Notes under the pieces: generated by a model
What the model saw: only the letters and a program-made list of their open reading frames with translations
Databases searched by the model: none
Told to the model about the DNA's origin: nothing
In this document: piece after piece, positions 1 through 6,959 of the stretch
How the letters are laid out: every line of letters begins with the position of its first letter
Position numbering within the stretch: position 1 is the first letter of the stretch
Made by a program: the position numbers and the translations under genes
DNA from: Chloroflexota bacterium
GTDB taxonomy: Bacteria; Chloroflexota; Anaerolineae; Anaerolineales; Anaerolineaceae
Assembly: GCA_012800995.1 (NCBI GenBank)
Contig: JAAZIH010000059.1
Span: forward strand, 1 to 8,119
Length of the DNA: 8,119 bases
Direction: 5' to 3'

Positions 1-35
1 AAAACCTCTCCTTGCGGTATCATAGGAGAGGTTTT
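1..35. terminator. Perfect 11-bp inverted repeat, probable terminator overlapping a ribosome binding site
   Basis: AAAACCTCTCC (1-11) is exactly complementary to GGAGAGGTTTT (25-35), with a 13-base loop. The GC-rich part of the stem is 7 bp and is flanked by A4 on the left and T5 (32-36) on the right, the look of a bidirectional Rho-independent terminator for a gene left of the window. The right arm also contains AGGAGAGG (24-31), the best Shine-Dalgarno for the ATG at 39, so the folded hairpin would hide that site. The left arm begins at the first base of the window, so the stem may be longer than seen. Whether it terminates, attenuates or only blocks read-through translation is inference. 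Confidence 0.65.
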
Positions 36-38
36 TCT

Positions 39-1040
39 ATGAAACATTCGCTTTTTAACATGACGGGCTACCAGGCTATTCGTCCACTGTTCCTTCTGAT
101 TATTTTTGCAAGCATTCTATTAAGCGCGTGTACTGCCAAAAATCCCCCTCTAACTGAAACAGCAGCTCCTCAGGAGACATCTCTGCCAACAGTAACGCGT
201 ACAAAAACTCTCGTCTTTGAAACACGAACTCCCACCGATACGATCAGTCCTGTAATCGAAGTAAGTCCCAGCAAAGAAACAAGCCCAACACCCACTGTAA
301 CAGCTAAAATAGATGTCTCACTTTTATCAAGCACTTTGGATTCTGATGTTGACTGGCATATTCTTCTAAAAGACCTTAATAGTGGCGAGATTATCCTTGA
401 AGTAAAGCCTGATGAGATTTTTAATCCCGCATCGATGATTAAGATTCCCTTAGCATTAGCCGTTTTGGATATCAACCATCAAATGGGCAGAACCCTCACA
501 GATCTTAAAAATATTGGCCCCGAAGGTCGTAATTTCGCGGCATTGTTAGAAGCGATGGTGATTCTCAGTGAGGAGGAAGCCTCGCAAGCTCTTGAATACT
601 TTGCGCGCGGTGATAACCGACTGAGAAACACTTTGATTTCCTGGGACATACCCAATACAACCTATCATCCTCGCCTAAGCACCTGCAATGACCTCGCAAC
701 CGCATTGGAGGGTATCCATCATCAGCATTTCCTACCAGCCGAGATGAATGATTACCTGTTAGACTTAATGTTGGTACAAACAGAGAATGACAGCAAATAC
801 CTGGGTGTGATACCAGGCACCTTGTCTGGCGCGACATTTGCAAATAAACGTGGCACAATGACCGGTCCGACCGTTGTTGCTGACCATGGACTATTGAGTT
901 ACAAAGGCAAAACCTGGATTGTTATCATTGCCGGCACGCCAGATGAGAATGGAACAGCGACCTTTGAATCAATCGCAGCCAGTATCGAACGTTTCGGCTA
1001 TGCGCTTGCGCATGAATTGAAACGTATTTTTCCAGAGTAA
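39..1040 (+). CDS. Lipoprotein with class A beta-lactamase/transpeptidase-like serine hydrolase domain
   Basis: A 333-residue protein. I chose ATG 39 because AGGAGAGG lies 7 bases upstream; an in-frame TTG at 12 has no such site. Residues 13-31 form a hydrophobic signal ending in the lipobox L-S-A-C, so Cys31 should be lipidated and the protein exported and anchored. Residues 32 to about 90 are a Thr/Ser/Pro-rich stalk. The remainder resembles the class A beta-lactamase-like family: NPASMIK carries the SxxK motif (Ser132, Lys135). The SDN motif position reads S-E-E (177-179) and the KTG position reads K-R-G (270-272). I see no ExxLN omega-loop signature, so efficient beta-lactam hydrolysis is doubtful; a penicillin-binding or other serine hydrolase role, or a degenerate enzyme, is equally possible. 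It is followed 50 bases later by another envelope gene on the same strand. The fold call is good, the activity is not known. Confidence 0.82.
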   Translation: MKHSLFNMTGYQAIRPLFLLIIFASILLSACTAKNPPLTETAAPQETSLPTVTRTKTLVFETRTPTDTISPVIEVSPSKETSPTPTVTAKIDVSLLSSTLDSDVDWHILLKDLNSGEIILEVKPDEIFNPASMIKIPLALAVLDINHQMGRTLTDLKNIGPEGRNFAALLEAMVILSEEEASQALEYFARGDNRLRNTLISWDIPNTTYHPRLSTCNDLATALEGIHHQHFLPAEMNDYLLDLMLVQTENDSKYLGVIPGTLSGATFANKRGTMTGPTVVADHGLLSYKGKTWIVIIAGTPDENGTATFESIAASIERFGYALAHELKRIFPE

Positions 1041-1090
1041 AATAATATCAAGTTATTCTTAGACCTGGTATCAATACGAAGGAGTTACAA

Positions 1091-2449
1091 ATGATATGTC
1101 CATATTGTGAAAACTATAATGATGGCGATGGTCAGTTTTGCGGTCACTGCGGTCTAAAATTGAGGCCTGACCTTGTAGAAAGCTCATACAACGAGGATTC
1201 ACAAATTGTTTGGGAAAGCCAGAATCAAGCCTATCCCGGAATATTCAGAGAAGATTACCCAAACTATCCACCAGAAGCACTATTGGACAGACCCGAATAC
1301 CACTATCCTAAGCAAGAAAGCAAGAGGAAGCAAAACCTTCCAATTCTTGTTTTATCTATCGTTTGTTTGTTTCTAATTGGTATAGTTCTATTTTTTGTTA
1401 TCCGTAACAAACAAAGCAATAGTACTGTGACTTATGAACCTTATAATGATACAAATGTATCTTCTCCTGAAACTTCTCAAAACAATGTTTTTTTGTCGCC
1501 ATTTAGTCAAACTGATAATCAAGGCAATGATGCAGATGATGCTCACTCGACAACTTTTGAAAATCCTGCGACTCATGGAAACGGTTTGACACACTTGCTT
1601 ACTATCACGCAACAAGGCTTTAATAAAGAATTTGCTGGACTTGGTGATGGAGAATATGCGCTCATAGAGGGATCAAGGGTATGGGTATATGATTCCAGTG
1701 GGCAAGAACGTCGTTACATTGACTTAATGGATTATGGTTATTGCGATCTGGGTGCGCAATTCGTAAAATTCGACCCTTATGACCAACAATTTGCCGTTTC
1801 ATGTGGTCTTGATTATGTCATAGTTTATTACGGCCAGGCAGGGGATTATGTTCAATCTGTCGGCACGGGCGTCTTACAATCATTATTGTTCTATCGCGAG
1901 GGTATTTATCATCAACAATTATATGAACTCTACGATGGGAATGAAATGGTTGCAAATGCACTTGCGGGTTATAGTATCGGTAGACTTGGTTTAGCTTTTG
2001 AAGCAAAATACTACATTTCTTCTGATGGTCAATATATTGGGACTACCTGGATGGATTATCCTGGCATTTTAAAAGTTTGGAGATCTAAAGCCAGTTCAGA
2101 GTTATATGAACTTTATGATGTGGCTGGAACCGCTTTTTCATTTGACAGTTGCGAGATTGCGACCATAAACTCAAATGGCAATGTGAATCTTTGGAGATGC
2201 GAGGATGGTTCCTTAATCAAAGAAATTACCTTTGCCAACCGAGCAATTCAATTACAGTACGGACATGGAAATAAACTCGGAGTACTCTTTGATAATCAAT
2301 CAATGATTGTAATGAACCCCAAATCAGAACAAATTCTCGCAGAGTTTAACACACAAGGCTTGAATGAAATCATTTTTTCTCCCGGGTTAGACTTTTTGGT
2401 TGGTATTGATGAGAATGGATTACATCAACTATATCAAATCATCTACTAA
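1091..2449 (+). CDS. Zinc-ribbon, single-TM protein with WD40-like beta-propeller domain
   Basis: A 452-residue protein; ATG 1091 is preceded by GAAGGAG (1078-1084) at 6-base spacing. Residues 3-20 form a zinc ribbon with Cys3, Cys6, Cys17 and Cys20 (CPYC and CGHC knuckles). A hydrophilic linker with a basic patch (K74 to K80) leads into one membrane helix at about 84-104, so by the positive-inside rule the ribbon is cytoplasmic and the rest is outside. A polar Ser/Asn/Thr/Asp-rich stretch (about 107-165) connects to a repetitive beta-strand region (about 166-452) with beta-propeller-like blades, for example around 308-340 (SSDG...LKVW) and 348-380 (FSFDSCEIATIN, then NVNLW). Ribbon-TM-sensor proteins of this shape occur in several bacterial groups, but I recognise no named family and no catalytic motif. 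Signalling or surface binding is only a guess. Its coding sequence looks more AT-rich than the downstream pair. Confidence 0.8.
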   Translation: MICPYCENYNDGDGQFCGHCGLKLRPDLVESSYNEDSQIVWESQNQAYPGIFREDYPNYPPEALLDRPEYHYPKQESKRKQNLPILVLSIVCLFLIGIVLFFVIRNKQSNSTVTYEPYNDTNVSSPETSQNNVFLSPFSQTDNQGNDADDAHSTTFENPATHGNGLTHLLTITQQGFNKEFAGLGDGEYALIEGSRVWVYDSSGQERRYIDLMDYGYCDLGAQFVKFDPYDQQFAVSCGLDYVIVYYGQAGDYVQSVGTGVLQSLLFYREGIYHQQLYELYDGNEMVANALAGYSIGRLGLAFEAKYYISSDGQYIGTTWMDYPGILKVWRSKASSELYELYDVAGTAFSFDSCEIATINSNGNVNLWRCEDGSLIKEITFANRAIQLQYGHGNKLGVLFDNQSMIVMNPKSEQILAEFNTQGLNEIIFSPGLDFLVGIDENGLHQLYQIIY

Positions 2450-2483
2450 CTATTCAATCCTATGACTTGCCTCAGTTTTGATT

Positions 2484-2511
2484 TTGAAAAAACAATTGGC
2501 TTCGGTATACT
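2484..2511 (+). promoter_or_regulatory. Sigma70-type promoter for the methyltransferase/PIG-L unit
   Basis: TTGAAA (2484-2489) and TATACT (2506-2511) are separated by 16 bases and lie in the 94-base gap between the beta-propeller gene and the methyltransferase gene. Transcription would start near 2518, giving a leader of about 26 bases that contains the Shine-Dalgarno TAAGGA (2532-2537). No operator palindrome is evident around it. The call rests on consensus match and position only. Confidence 0.6.
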
Positions 2512-2543
2512 AATGGCGTTAGATATTAAAATAAGGACTAATT

Positions 2544-3344
2544 ATGAAAATTGATTTTGAAGAAACAACTGACGACCTCGCCAAACGCATCAACATCCAT
2601 GAGCAATTTGGTAGTCGCGATATTGACACGTGGATGCTTGAAGTGCTTAATCTTCAAGCTGGAAACAAAATTTTAGATATTGGCTGTGGCGCAGGTAAAC
2701 AATGTTTTTCTTATTTACATTACCTGAATGGCAATGCTGATATTACCGGCACAGACGTCTCGCGAGACTTGCTGAACGAAGCGATTGAGAAGAATAAACA
2801 AGCCAATAACGCAATCAAGTTCCAACTCATGGATTTCAACCTGCCTTTTCTCATGGCAAGCGACCAGTACGATTTGGTATCAGCATGCTTTGCCATTTAC
2901 TACGCGCAAAACATCCCTTGGACCCTTTCGGAAATGCACCGCGTGCTAAAACCCGGTGGGCGTCTCTTCACCACAGGTCCTATGCCAAACAATAAACAGC
3001 TTTTTTACGACATTATCAAAGAAGCCACAGGCAAAGCCATCCCACCCATGCCTGGCAGCTCGCGCTATGAATCCCAAATCTACCCCACCATGCAAGCGCT
3101 GTTCAGCAAAACCGAGCAACACATCTTTGAAAATCCCCTCACATTCAATAGTGTTGAGCCCTTTATGGTTTACACCCGCGCTTCAATGTCTGAAGACCGC
3201 AAACTCTGGAACACGCTCTTTAATACGCATGAAGAATTTGAATCGCTTATGAAAGCCATCCAGCAAGTTGCTCAAAAGCGTCTCGATAAAAATGGCGTTT
3301 TGGTTATGACCAAAGTCGTTGGTGGTTTTTTGGCTACGAAATAA
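2544..3344 (+). CDS. Class I SAM-dependent methyltransferase
   Basis: A 266-residue protein; ATG 2544 has TAAGGA 6 bases upstream. It has the Rossmann-like methyltransferase fold: motif I ILDIGCGAG (43-51) for the glycine-rich SAM loop, an acidic residue ending strand 2 (Asp71 in TGTDVS) for the ribose hydroxyls, a motif near D97 (QLMDFNLPF) that usually contacts the adenine, LVSACFAIYY (111-120) as strand 4, and MHRVLKPGGRLF (131-142), typical of Methyltransf_11/25-like enzymes. The C-terminal 120 residues form a less conserved cap that probably determines the substrate. No signal peptide or membrane segment, so it is cytoplasmic. The PIG-L deacetylase gene follows after 15 bases, which suggests a shared small-molecule or glycan substrate. 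The specific substrate (O, N or C acceptor) cannot be told from sequence. Confidence 0.9.
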   Translation: MKIDFEETTDDLAKRINIHEQFGSRDIDTWMLEVLNLQAGNKILDIGCGAGKQCFSYLHYLNGNADITGTDVSRDLLNEAIEKNKQANNAIKFQLMDFNLPFLMASDQYDLVSACFAIYYAQNIPWTLSEMHRVLKPGGRLFTTGPMPNNKQLFYDIIKEATGKAIPPMPGSSRYESQIYPTMQALFSKTEQHIFENPLTFNSVEPFMVYTRASMSEDRKLWNTLFNTHEEFESLMKAIQQVAQKRLDKNGVLVMTKVVGGFLATK

Positions 3345-3359
3345 TAAGGAAAATCTAAA

Positions 3360-4007
3360 ATGAACAATATGACATTTTATGGGAAATCGCTGCTCTTTAT
3401 GGGCGCGCACCCTGATGATATTGAATTAGGTTGTGGCGCATTTTTAGCTGGTATGAATGGCAAAGCAGATATCTATTGCTACACTTTCTCTGATAACCAA
3501 AAGAATCCTGCGCTTCAAAACCTCGTTATCGAACACACCAACAGCATGCACACCTTGGGCTTAGACGATAATCAATTTGAACTCGGCACATTTGAAACAC
3601 GCCGTTTCCCCGATGCCCGTCAAGAAATTCTTGAGAAAATGATTGCTTTACGCAAAGCGCGCCAACCCGAAATCGTTTTTGTGCACACTTCTCAAGACCT
3701 GCACCAGGACCACCAAATAGTGACCCAAGAAGCTATGCGCGCCTTTCGTGGCACAACAGTGCTTGGTTTTGACGTTTTACGTTCATCTTATGGCTTTTTC
3801 CCACACTTTTTAGCAGAAGTTTCTGAAGATGATTTAAATAAAAAAATAGCCGCCCTTGCAGAGTACAAAACTTACAAAGACCGCTATTATTTTTCCCCTG
3901 AAATTATGCGAGCCACCGCTATTCGTCATGGTGCTTTGGCTGAGCGACCATTCGCGGAGGGTTTCGACATTATCCGAATTGTGGCTGAGTTTTCAAAAAC
4001 TGATTAA
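3360..4007 (+). CDS. PIG-L family zinc-dependent deacetylase (LmbE-like)
   Basis: A 215-residue protein; ATG 3360 lies 9 bases after TAAGGA (3345-3350). A second ATG at 3369 is too far from that site. The family signature AHPDDIELGCG spans 16-26, giving the metal ligands His17 and Asp20 and the catalytic Asp19. The second signature is HTSQDLHQDH (109-118), with His118 the expected third zinc ligand and His115/Asp117 next to it. Known PIG-L enzymes (MshB, BshB, GlcNAc-PI de-N-acetylase) remove acetyl from N-acetylglucosamine-type conjugates. The length is at the short end of the family but complete. No export signal. It is co-transcribed with the methyltransferase, so the pair may deacetylate and methylate the same sugar-containing compound; that link is inference. 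I find no sequence reason to call it MshB or BshB specifically. Confidence 0.9.
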   Translation: MNNMTFYGKSLLFMGAHPDDIELGCGAFLAGMNGKADIYCYTFSDNQKNPALQNLVIEHTNSMHTLGLDDNQFELGTFETRRFPDARQEILEKMIALRKARQPEIVFVHTSQDLHQDHQIVTQEAMRAFRGTTVLGFDVLRSSYGFFPHFLAEVSEDDLNKKIAALAEYKTYKDRYYFSPEIMRATAIRHGALAERPFAEGFDIIRIVAEFSKTD

Positions 4008-4030
4008 TAACGCGTGCCAAACAACTGAGT

Positions 4031-4324
4031 TTAGTCATTTCTACGTGCGCGGCTTTGGGGTGAAACCCATGGCCGCACGTTTTCTGAATCGGAGGGGAAC
4101 CACAGGATGTGGTCCGGAACCATCCATCCATCTGTTAGAAATACTTTGTCCTTAAACTGCACCGCAATGAGTTTGTTCTCTATCTGCACCACAGTTCCCC
4201 TCACCCAACCTCTGATACGCTGACCGTCTTTGTCTTCGTGGTCGCAATTGACTTCTACTCGATCACCGAGTGAATAGTTTTGTTCATCTTCCGGTGGTCG
4301 CATAAAGTTAGCTGTTCTTAACAT
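4031..4324 (-). CDS. Small conserved-looking beta-rich protein (SH3/Tudor-like barrel?) at the end of the suf operon
   Basis: A 97-residue protein of unknown function. The start at 4324 has GAAAGGA (bases 4338-4332 on the + numbering) 7 bases upstream, a strong site, and lies 25 bases after the sufD stop, so it should be on the suf transcript. The core (about 17-75) alternates short strands and turns: YSLGDRVEV, RGWVRGTVVQIENKLIAVQF and FLTDGWMVPDHILWF. The GDxVEV...GxVxxI...V.F pattern is what small SH3-, Tudor- or KOW-like barrels look like. Residues 1-16 and the last 15 are polar; the tail is Arg-rich (RARRND). Only one Cys (28) is present, so it is not an obvious Fe-S or sulfur carrier protein. 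No signal peptide. I do not recognise a named family; a role with SufBCD is suggested only by position. Its 3' end overlaps the opposing terminator. Confidence 0.78.
   Translation of the reverse strand: MLRTANFMRPPEDEQNYSLGDRVEVNCDHEDKDGQRIRGWVRGTVVQIENKLIAVQFKDKVFLTDGWMVPDHILWFPSDSENVRPWVSPQSRARRND
4043..4083 (+). terminator. Terminator-like hairpin for the methyltransferase/PIG-L unit, inside the convergent gene
   Basis: ACGTGC (4043-4048) pairs with GCACGT (4075-4080) and GGC (4051-4053) with GCC (4072-4074), leaving a 2-base bulge. Within the loop GGGT (4058-4061) pairs with ACCC (4065-4068) around a GAA loop. A short T run (4080-4083) follows on the + strand, while the other strand lacks a T run, so it is oriented for the + transcript ending after 4007. 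The same bases encode the last residues of the small protein on the - strand. The T run is short, so termination may be partial. Confidence 0.5.
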
Positions 4325-4349
4325 TTTCCCGTCCTTTCTTTTCTAATAA

Positions 4350-5528
4350 CTATTGATGATTACGATCGTATTTTTCAAAAATCTGTTCAATAAGCCTGTT
4401 GGTCATTTCTTCATCGCCTGATTTCTTGAGTACATCTTCAAAGAATCCTTCAAGAATCAATTTTTCAGCTTCCCTGACAGGAATCCCTCGACTTTGTGAG
4501 TAAAACAGCTCATCATCATTCAACCTGCCCACAGTCGCGCCATGCGAACAACTCACATCATTGGCGTTAATCTCCAGACCAGGGATAGTTTTAATTTCAG
4601 CACGTTGATCCAGGATGAGGTTTCTATTGCTCTGATATGAATCTGTTTGCTGAGCAATATGGTCGACATAAATCATACCTTCCCATATTGCTTTTCCATT
4701 TCCAATGGCAGCACCCTTGTACAAAAGGTCACTGTGTGCTTGCGCTGCAAGATGATTTTGTTGCGTATCCAAATCGATGACTTGGCCACTGCCACTAAAA
4801 TAAACGCCATTCATGAGCGTTTCAGCCCCTTTACCAAGTAAATCAACTGTGATAAAGCTTTTTGCTACTCGGGATCCTAAGCCGACATAAGTCCAATTAA
4901 GATGTGCGTCGCGATGAACATGAGCATATTCTCGACTTATGTATGAAACATGCTCTCCCAGATTCTGCACCTCCATCAGCTCCAGTCTGGCACCTTCATC
5001 TAATCTGATTTCAAGTTGGAAGTTCAGCAAAGCCTGCAAGTCTTTATACGTATCAGTTTGCAATTCAAGAATGACTTTTGCCTGAGCGTGTTTTTCAAGC
5101 TGAATAATTGCGCGGGTATTTGCTACTGTATTACGCGCATTAAACTTAACCGTAACATGAATTGTATCTAATTCTTGTCCGTTTTTGGGGATGTGAATAG
5201 TGCAAAGCTCTTCACTTAGTGCGGCGTTTAAAGCACTATAAGTATCCACATCTGGCTTAATCAGTAAATTTTCCTTACTATCAGCCCTAAGTACACTAAT
5301 TCCATGATTAGTCCTGGATAGTACTGTAATAAGAGGTTTTTCAACGTTTAGCGTATCCAGATCAAGATACTCAAAATTAATCCATTTCCAGTCTTCATTC
5401 TTTCGTTCTGGAAAAGTCATCGACTGCGCGGTTTCCCAGGCGGAAGCACGCTGCACATCTGCTTGCCAATGCTCAGGCCAATGCAAATTCTTCATAATCG
5501 TTCGTTTTGTGTTGTCGATATTCTTCAT
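4350..5528 (-). CDS. sufD: Fe-S cluster assembly protein SufD
   Basis: A 392-residue protein, somewhat shorter than E. coli SufD. SufD is the partner of SufB in the cytoplasmic SufBC2D scaffold that builds iron-sulfur clusters. The N-terminal part contains the typical ERKNEDWKWINF (41-52). The SufB/SufD beta-helix core covers about 125-365, and the family signature NDVSCSHGATVGRLNDDELF is at 323-342. His329 in CSHGAT is the expected counterpart of the E. coli SufD histidine needed for cluster formation. The start at 5528 is 3 bases after the sufB stop, which suggests translational coupling; only G-rich sequence (GGTGGGGTAGG) precedes it. A second Met at residue 12 starts closer to the conserved part but has no ribosome binding site, so I kept the first. 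Confidence 0.94.
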   Translation of the reverse strand: MKNIDNTKRTIMKNLHWPEHWQADVQRASAWETAQSMTFPERKNEDWKWINFEYLDLDTLNVEKPLITVLSRTNHGISVLRADSKENLLIKPDVDTYSALNAALSEELCTIHIPKNGQELDTIHVTVKFNARNTVANTRAIIQLEKHAQAKVILELQTDTYKDLQALLNFQLEIRLDEGARLELMEVQNLGEHVSYISREYAHVHRDAHLNWTYVGLGSRVAKSFITVDLLGKGAETLMNGVYFSGSGQVIDLDTQQNHLAAQAHSDLLYKGAAIGNGKAIWEGMIYVDHIAQQTDSYQSNRNLILDQRAEIKTIPGLEINANDVSCSHGATVGRLNDDELFYSQSRGIPVREAEKLILEGFFEDVLKKSGDEEMTNRLIEQIFEKYDRNHQ

Positions 5529-5531
5529 GAC

Positions 5532-6947
5532 CTACCCCACCGAACCGATCATTTGTAGTTGAATAAGGCGATTCATTTCGATCGCGTATTCCATCGGCAA
5601 TTCTTTTACAAGCGGCTCAATAAAGCCTGAAACAATCATTGTTGTGGCTTCTTCATCAGTTAGACCGCGACTGTTAAGATAAAACAATTGCTCCTCGCCA
5701 ATTCGGCTAACCGAGGCTTCATGTCCAATGTTAACATCATCCGAGCGAATATCAATCGTTGGATAGGTGTCCGAGGCAGATTCAGGGTCAAGCAACAATG
5801 CATCACAAACAACATTGGAATTGATTTTTTCGAGCCCGCTTGCCACTCGCACCAAACCCCGATAGGAGGAGCGTCCATTACCACGCGAAATCGATTTTGA
5901 GGTAATTTTACTACTGGTATTTGATGCAAAGTGAATCATCTTAGAGCCTGCATCTTGAATTTGCTCTGGACCTGCAAACGCGACAGAAAGCATCTCACCA
6001 TGCGCGCCTTCGCCATAAAGATAACAGCTTGGATACTTCATGGTCACTTTAGAACCAAGATTTGCATCCACCCATTCCATCGTGCCGTTCTCATAAACAG
6101 CCGCGCGTTGAGTCACCAGGTTATAAACGTTGGTTGACCAGTTTTGGATGGTTGAATAACGCACACGGGCATTCTTTTTCACAATGATTTCAATCACACC
6201 GCTGTGGAAAGAATCCTCAGTATAGGTCGGTGCTGTACAACCTTCCACATAATGAACCTGGGAACCTTCATCAGCAATAATCAGGGTGCGTTCAAACTGA
6301 CCTAAATTAGGATTGTTCAAGCGAAAATAAGCCTGAAGAGGCAAATCAACTTTAACGCCTTTTGGAACATAAACAAAGGATCCACCAGACCATACAGCAG
6401 TATTCAAGGCGCTGAATTTATTATCCTGAATAGGTACAACTTTCCCAAAATGTTCCCTGAAAAGATCGGGGTATTCTTTAAGTCCATTCTCAATACTCAA
6501 GAAGATAACACCCTGTTTTTCAAGATTCTCTTGAATGCTATGGTAGACCATTTCGGAATCATACTGCGCGCCAACACCAGCCAGAAATTTTTGTTCCGCT
6601 TCAGGAATACCCAATTTGTCAAAAGTGTTTTTAATGGTATCAGGCACGTCATCCCATGATCTTTGGTTTATTTCAGGTGGACGTACATAATAGTATATAT
6701 TGTTTAAATCTAAATCGCTGATATCGGGACCCCATCCAGGCATAGGACGTTTGATATAGTGTTCATAGGCTTTTAAGCGCAAGTTCAGCATCCATTCTGG
6801 CTCTTCTTTGAAAGCTGAAATCTGCCGCACGATATCGCGGGTCAACCCTTTTTCAGCCCGAAAACTGGCAATGTCCGGGTCACTAAAACCGTATTGATAA
6901 TCAGCTCCAAATTGGTTTAAGAAGCTTTGCTTGTTTTGATCACTCAT
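5532..6947 (-). CDS. sufB: Fe-S cluster assembly protein SufB
   Basis: A 471-residue protein, normal for SufB. It is the scaffold subunit on which the nascent cluster forms, with SufC and SufD. Visible family segments: [16 protein letters not shown] (49-64), YYVRPPE (86-92), [14 protein letters not shown] (187-200), [12 protein letters not shown] (231-242), RYSTIQNW (263-270), YRGLVRV (362-368) and [22 protein letters not shown] (407-428). Cys381 and Glu410 are 29 residues apart, as are E. coli Cys405 and Glu434, which are implicated in cluster assembly. Cys237 in EGCTAP matches the other conserved cysteine. The start at 6947 has AGGA 5 bases upstream, close to the sufC stop 12 bases before. 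No truncation or frameshift. Confidence 0.96.
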   Translation of the reverse strand: MSDQNKQSFLNQFGADYQYGFSDPDIASFRAEKGLTRDIVRQISAFKEEPEWMLNLRLKAYEHYIKRPMPGWGPDISDLDLNNIYYYVRPPEINQRSWDDVPDTIKNTFDKLGIPEAEQKFLAGVGAQYDSEMVYHSIQENLEKQGVIFLSIENGLKEYPDLFREHFGKVVPIQDNKFSALNTAVWSGGSFVYVPKGVKVDLPLQAYFRLNNPNLGQFERTLIIADEGSQVHYVEGCTAPTYTEDSFHSGVIEIIVKKNARVRYSTIQNWSTNVYNLVTQRAAVYENGTMEWVDANLGSKVTMKYPSCYLYGEGAHGEMLSVAFAGPEQIQDAGSKMIHFASNTSSKITSKSISRGNGRSSYRGLVRVASGLEKINSNVVCDALLLDPESASDTYPTIDIRSDDVNIGHEASVSRIGEEQLFYLNSRGLTDEEATTMIVSGFIEPLVKELPMEYAIEMNRLIQLQMIGSVG

Positions 6948-6959
6948 TTCTATCCTGTT

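Noticed and set aside
12..38. TTG at 12 as start of the lipoprotein
   Set aside because: It lies in the hairpin loop, has no ribosome binding site, and the ATG at 39 has a strong one.
12..40. Promoter TTGCGG-N17-TTCTAT inside the left-edge hairpin
   Set aside because: Each box matches consensus at only about three positions, and a start there would remove the leader of the gene.
170..858. Antisense open frames opposite the lipoprotein gene
   Set aside because: They lack ribosome binding sites and show low-complexity or unlikely composition, as expected for shadows of the real frame.
39..1040. A functional class A beta-lactamase resistance gene
   Set aside because: Only SxxK is intact; the SDN, KTG and ExxLN signatures are altered or not visible, so a resistance call is not supported.
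1017..1046. Promoter TTGAAA-N18-AATAAT before the zinc-ribbon gene
   Set aside because: The -10 is poor and the spacer long; read-through from the lipoprotein gene is just as likely.
2956..3252. Second open frame inside the methyltransferase gene
   Set aside because: It is an overlapping frame with no ribosome binding site and no recognisable protein character; the methyltransferase frame has clear motifs.
3988..4001. AGTTTT-CA-AAAACT palindrome as terminator of the suf transcript
   Set aside because: The stem is almost only A-T with a 2-base loop and lies inside the PIG-L coding end; no GC-rich stem with a T run is present for the - strand.
3856..4155. Open frame running from the PIG-L gene across the convergent junction
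   Set aside because: It overlaps the conserved PIG-L frame and the terminator hairpin and has no start signal.
5688..6659. Short + strand open frames opposite sufB
   Set aside because: The sufB frame is fully conserved across this stretch, and the opposing frames have no start signals or family features.
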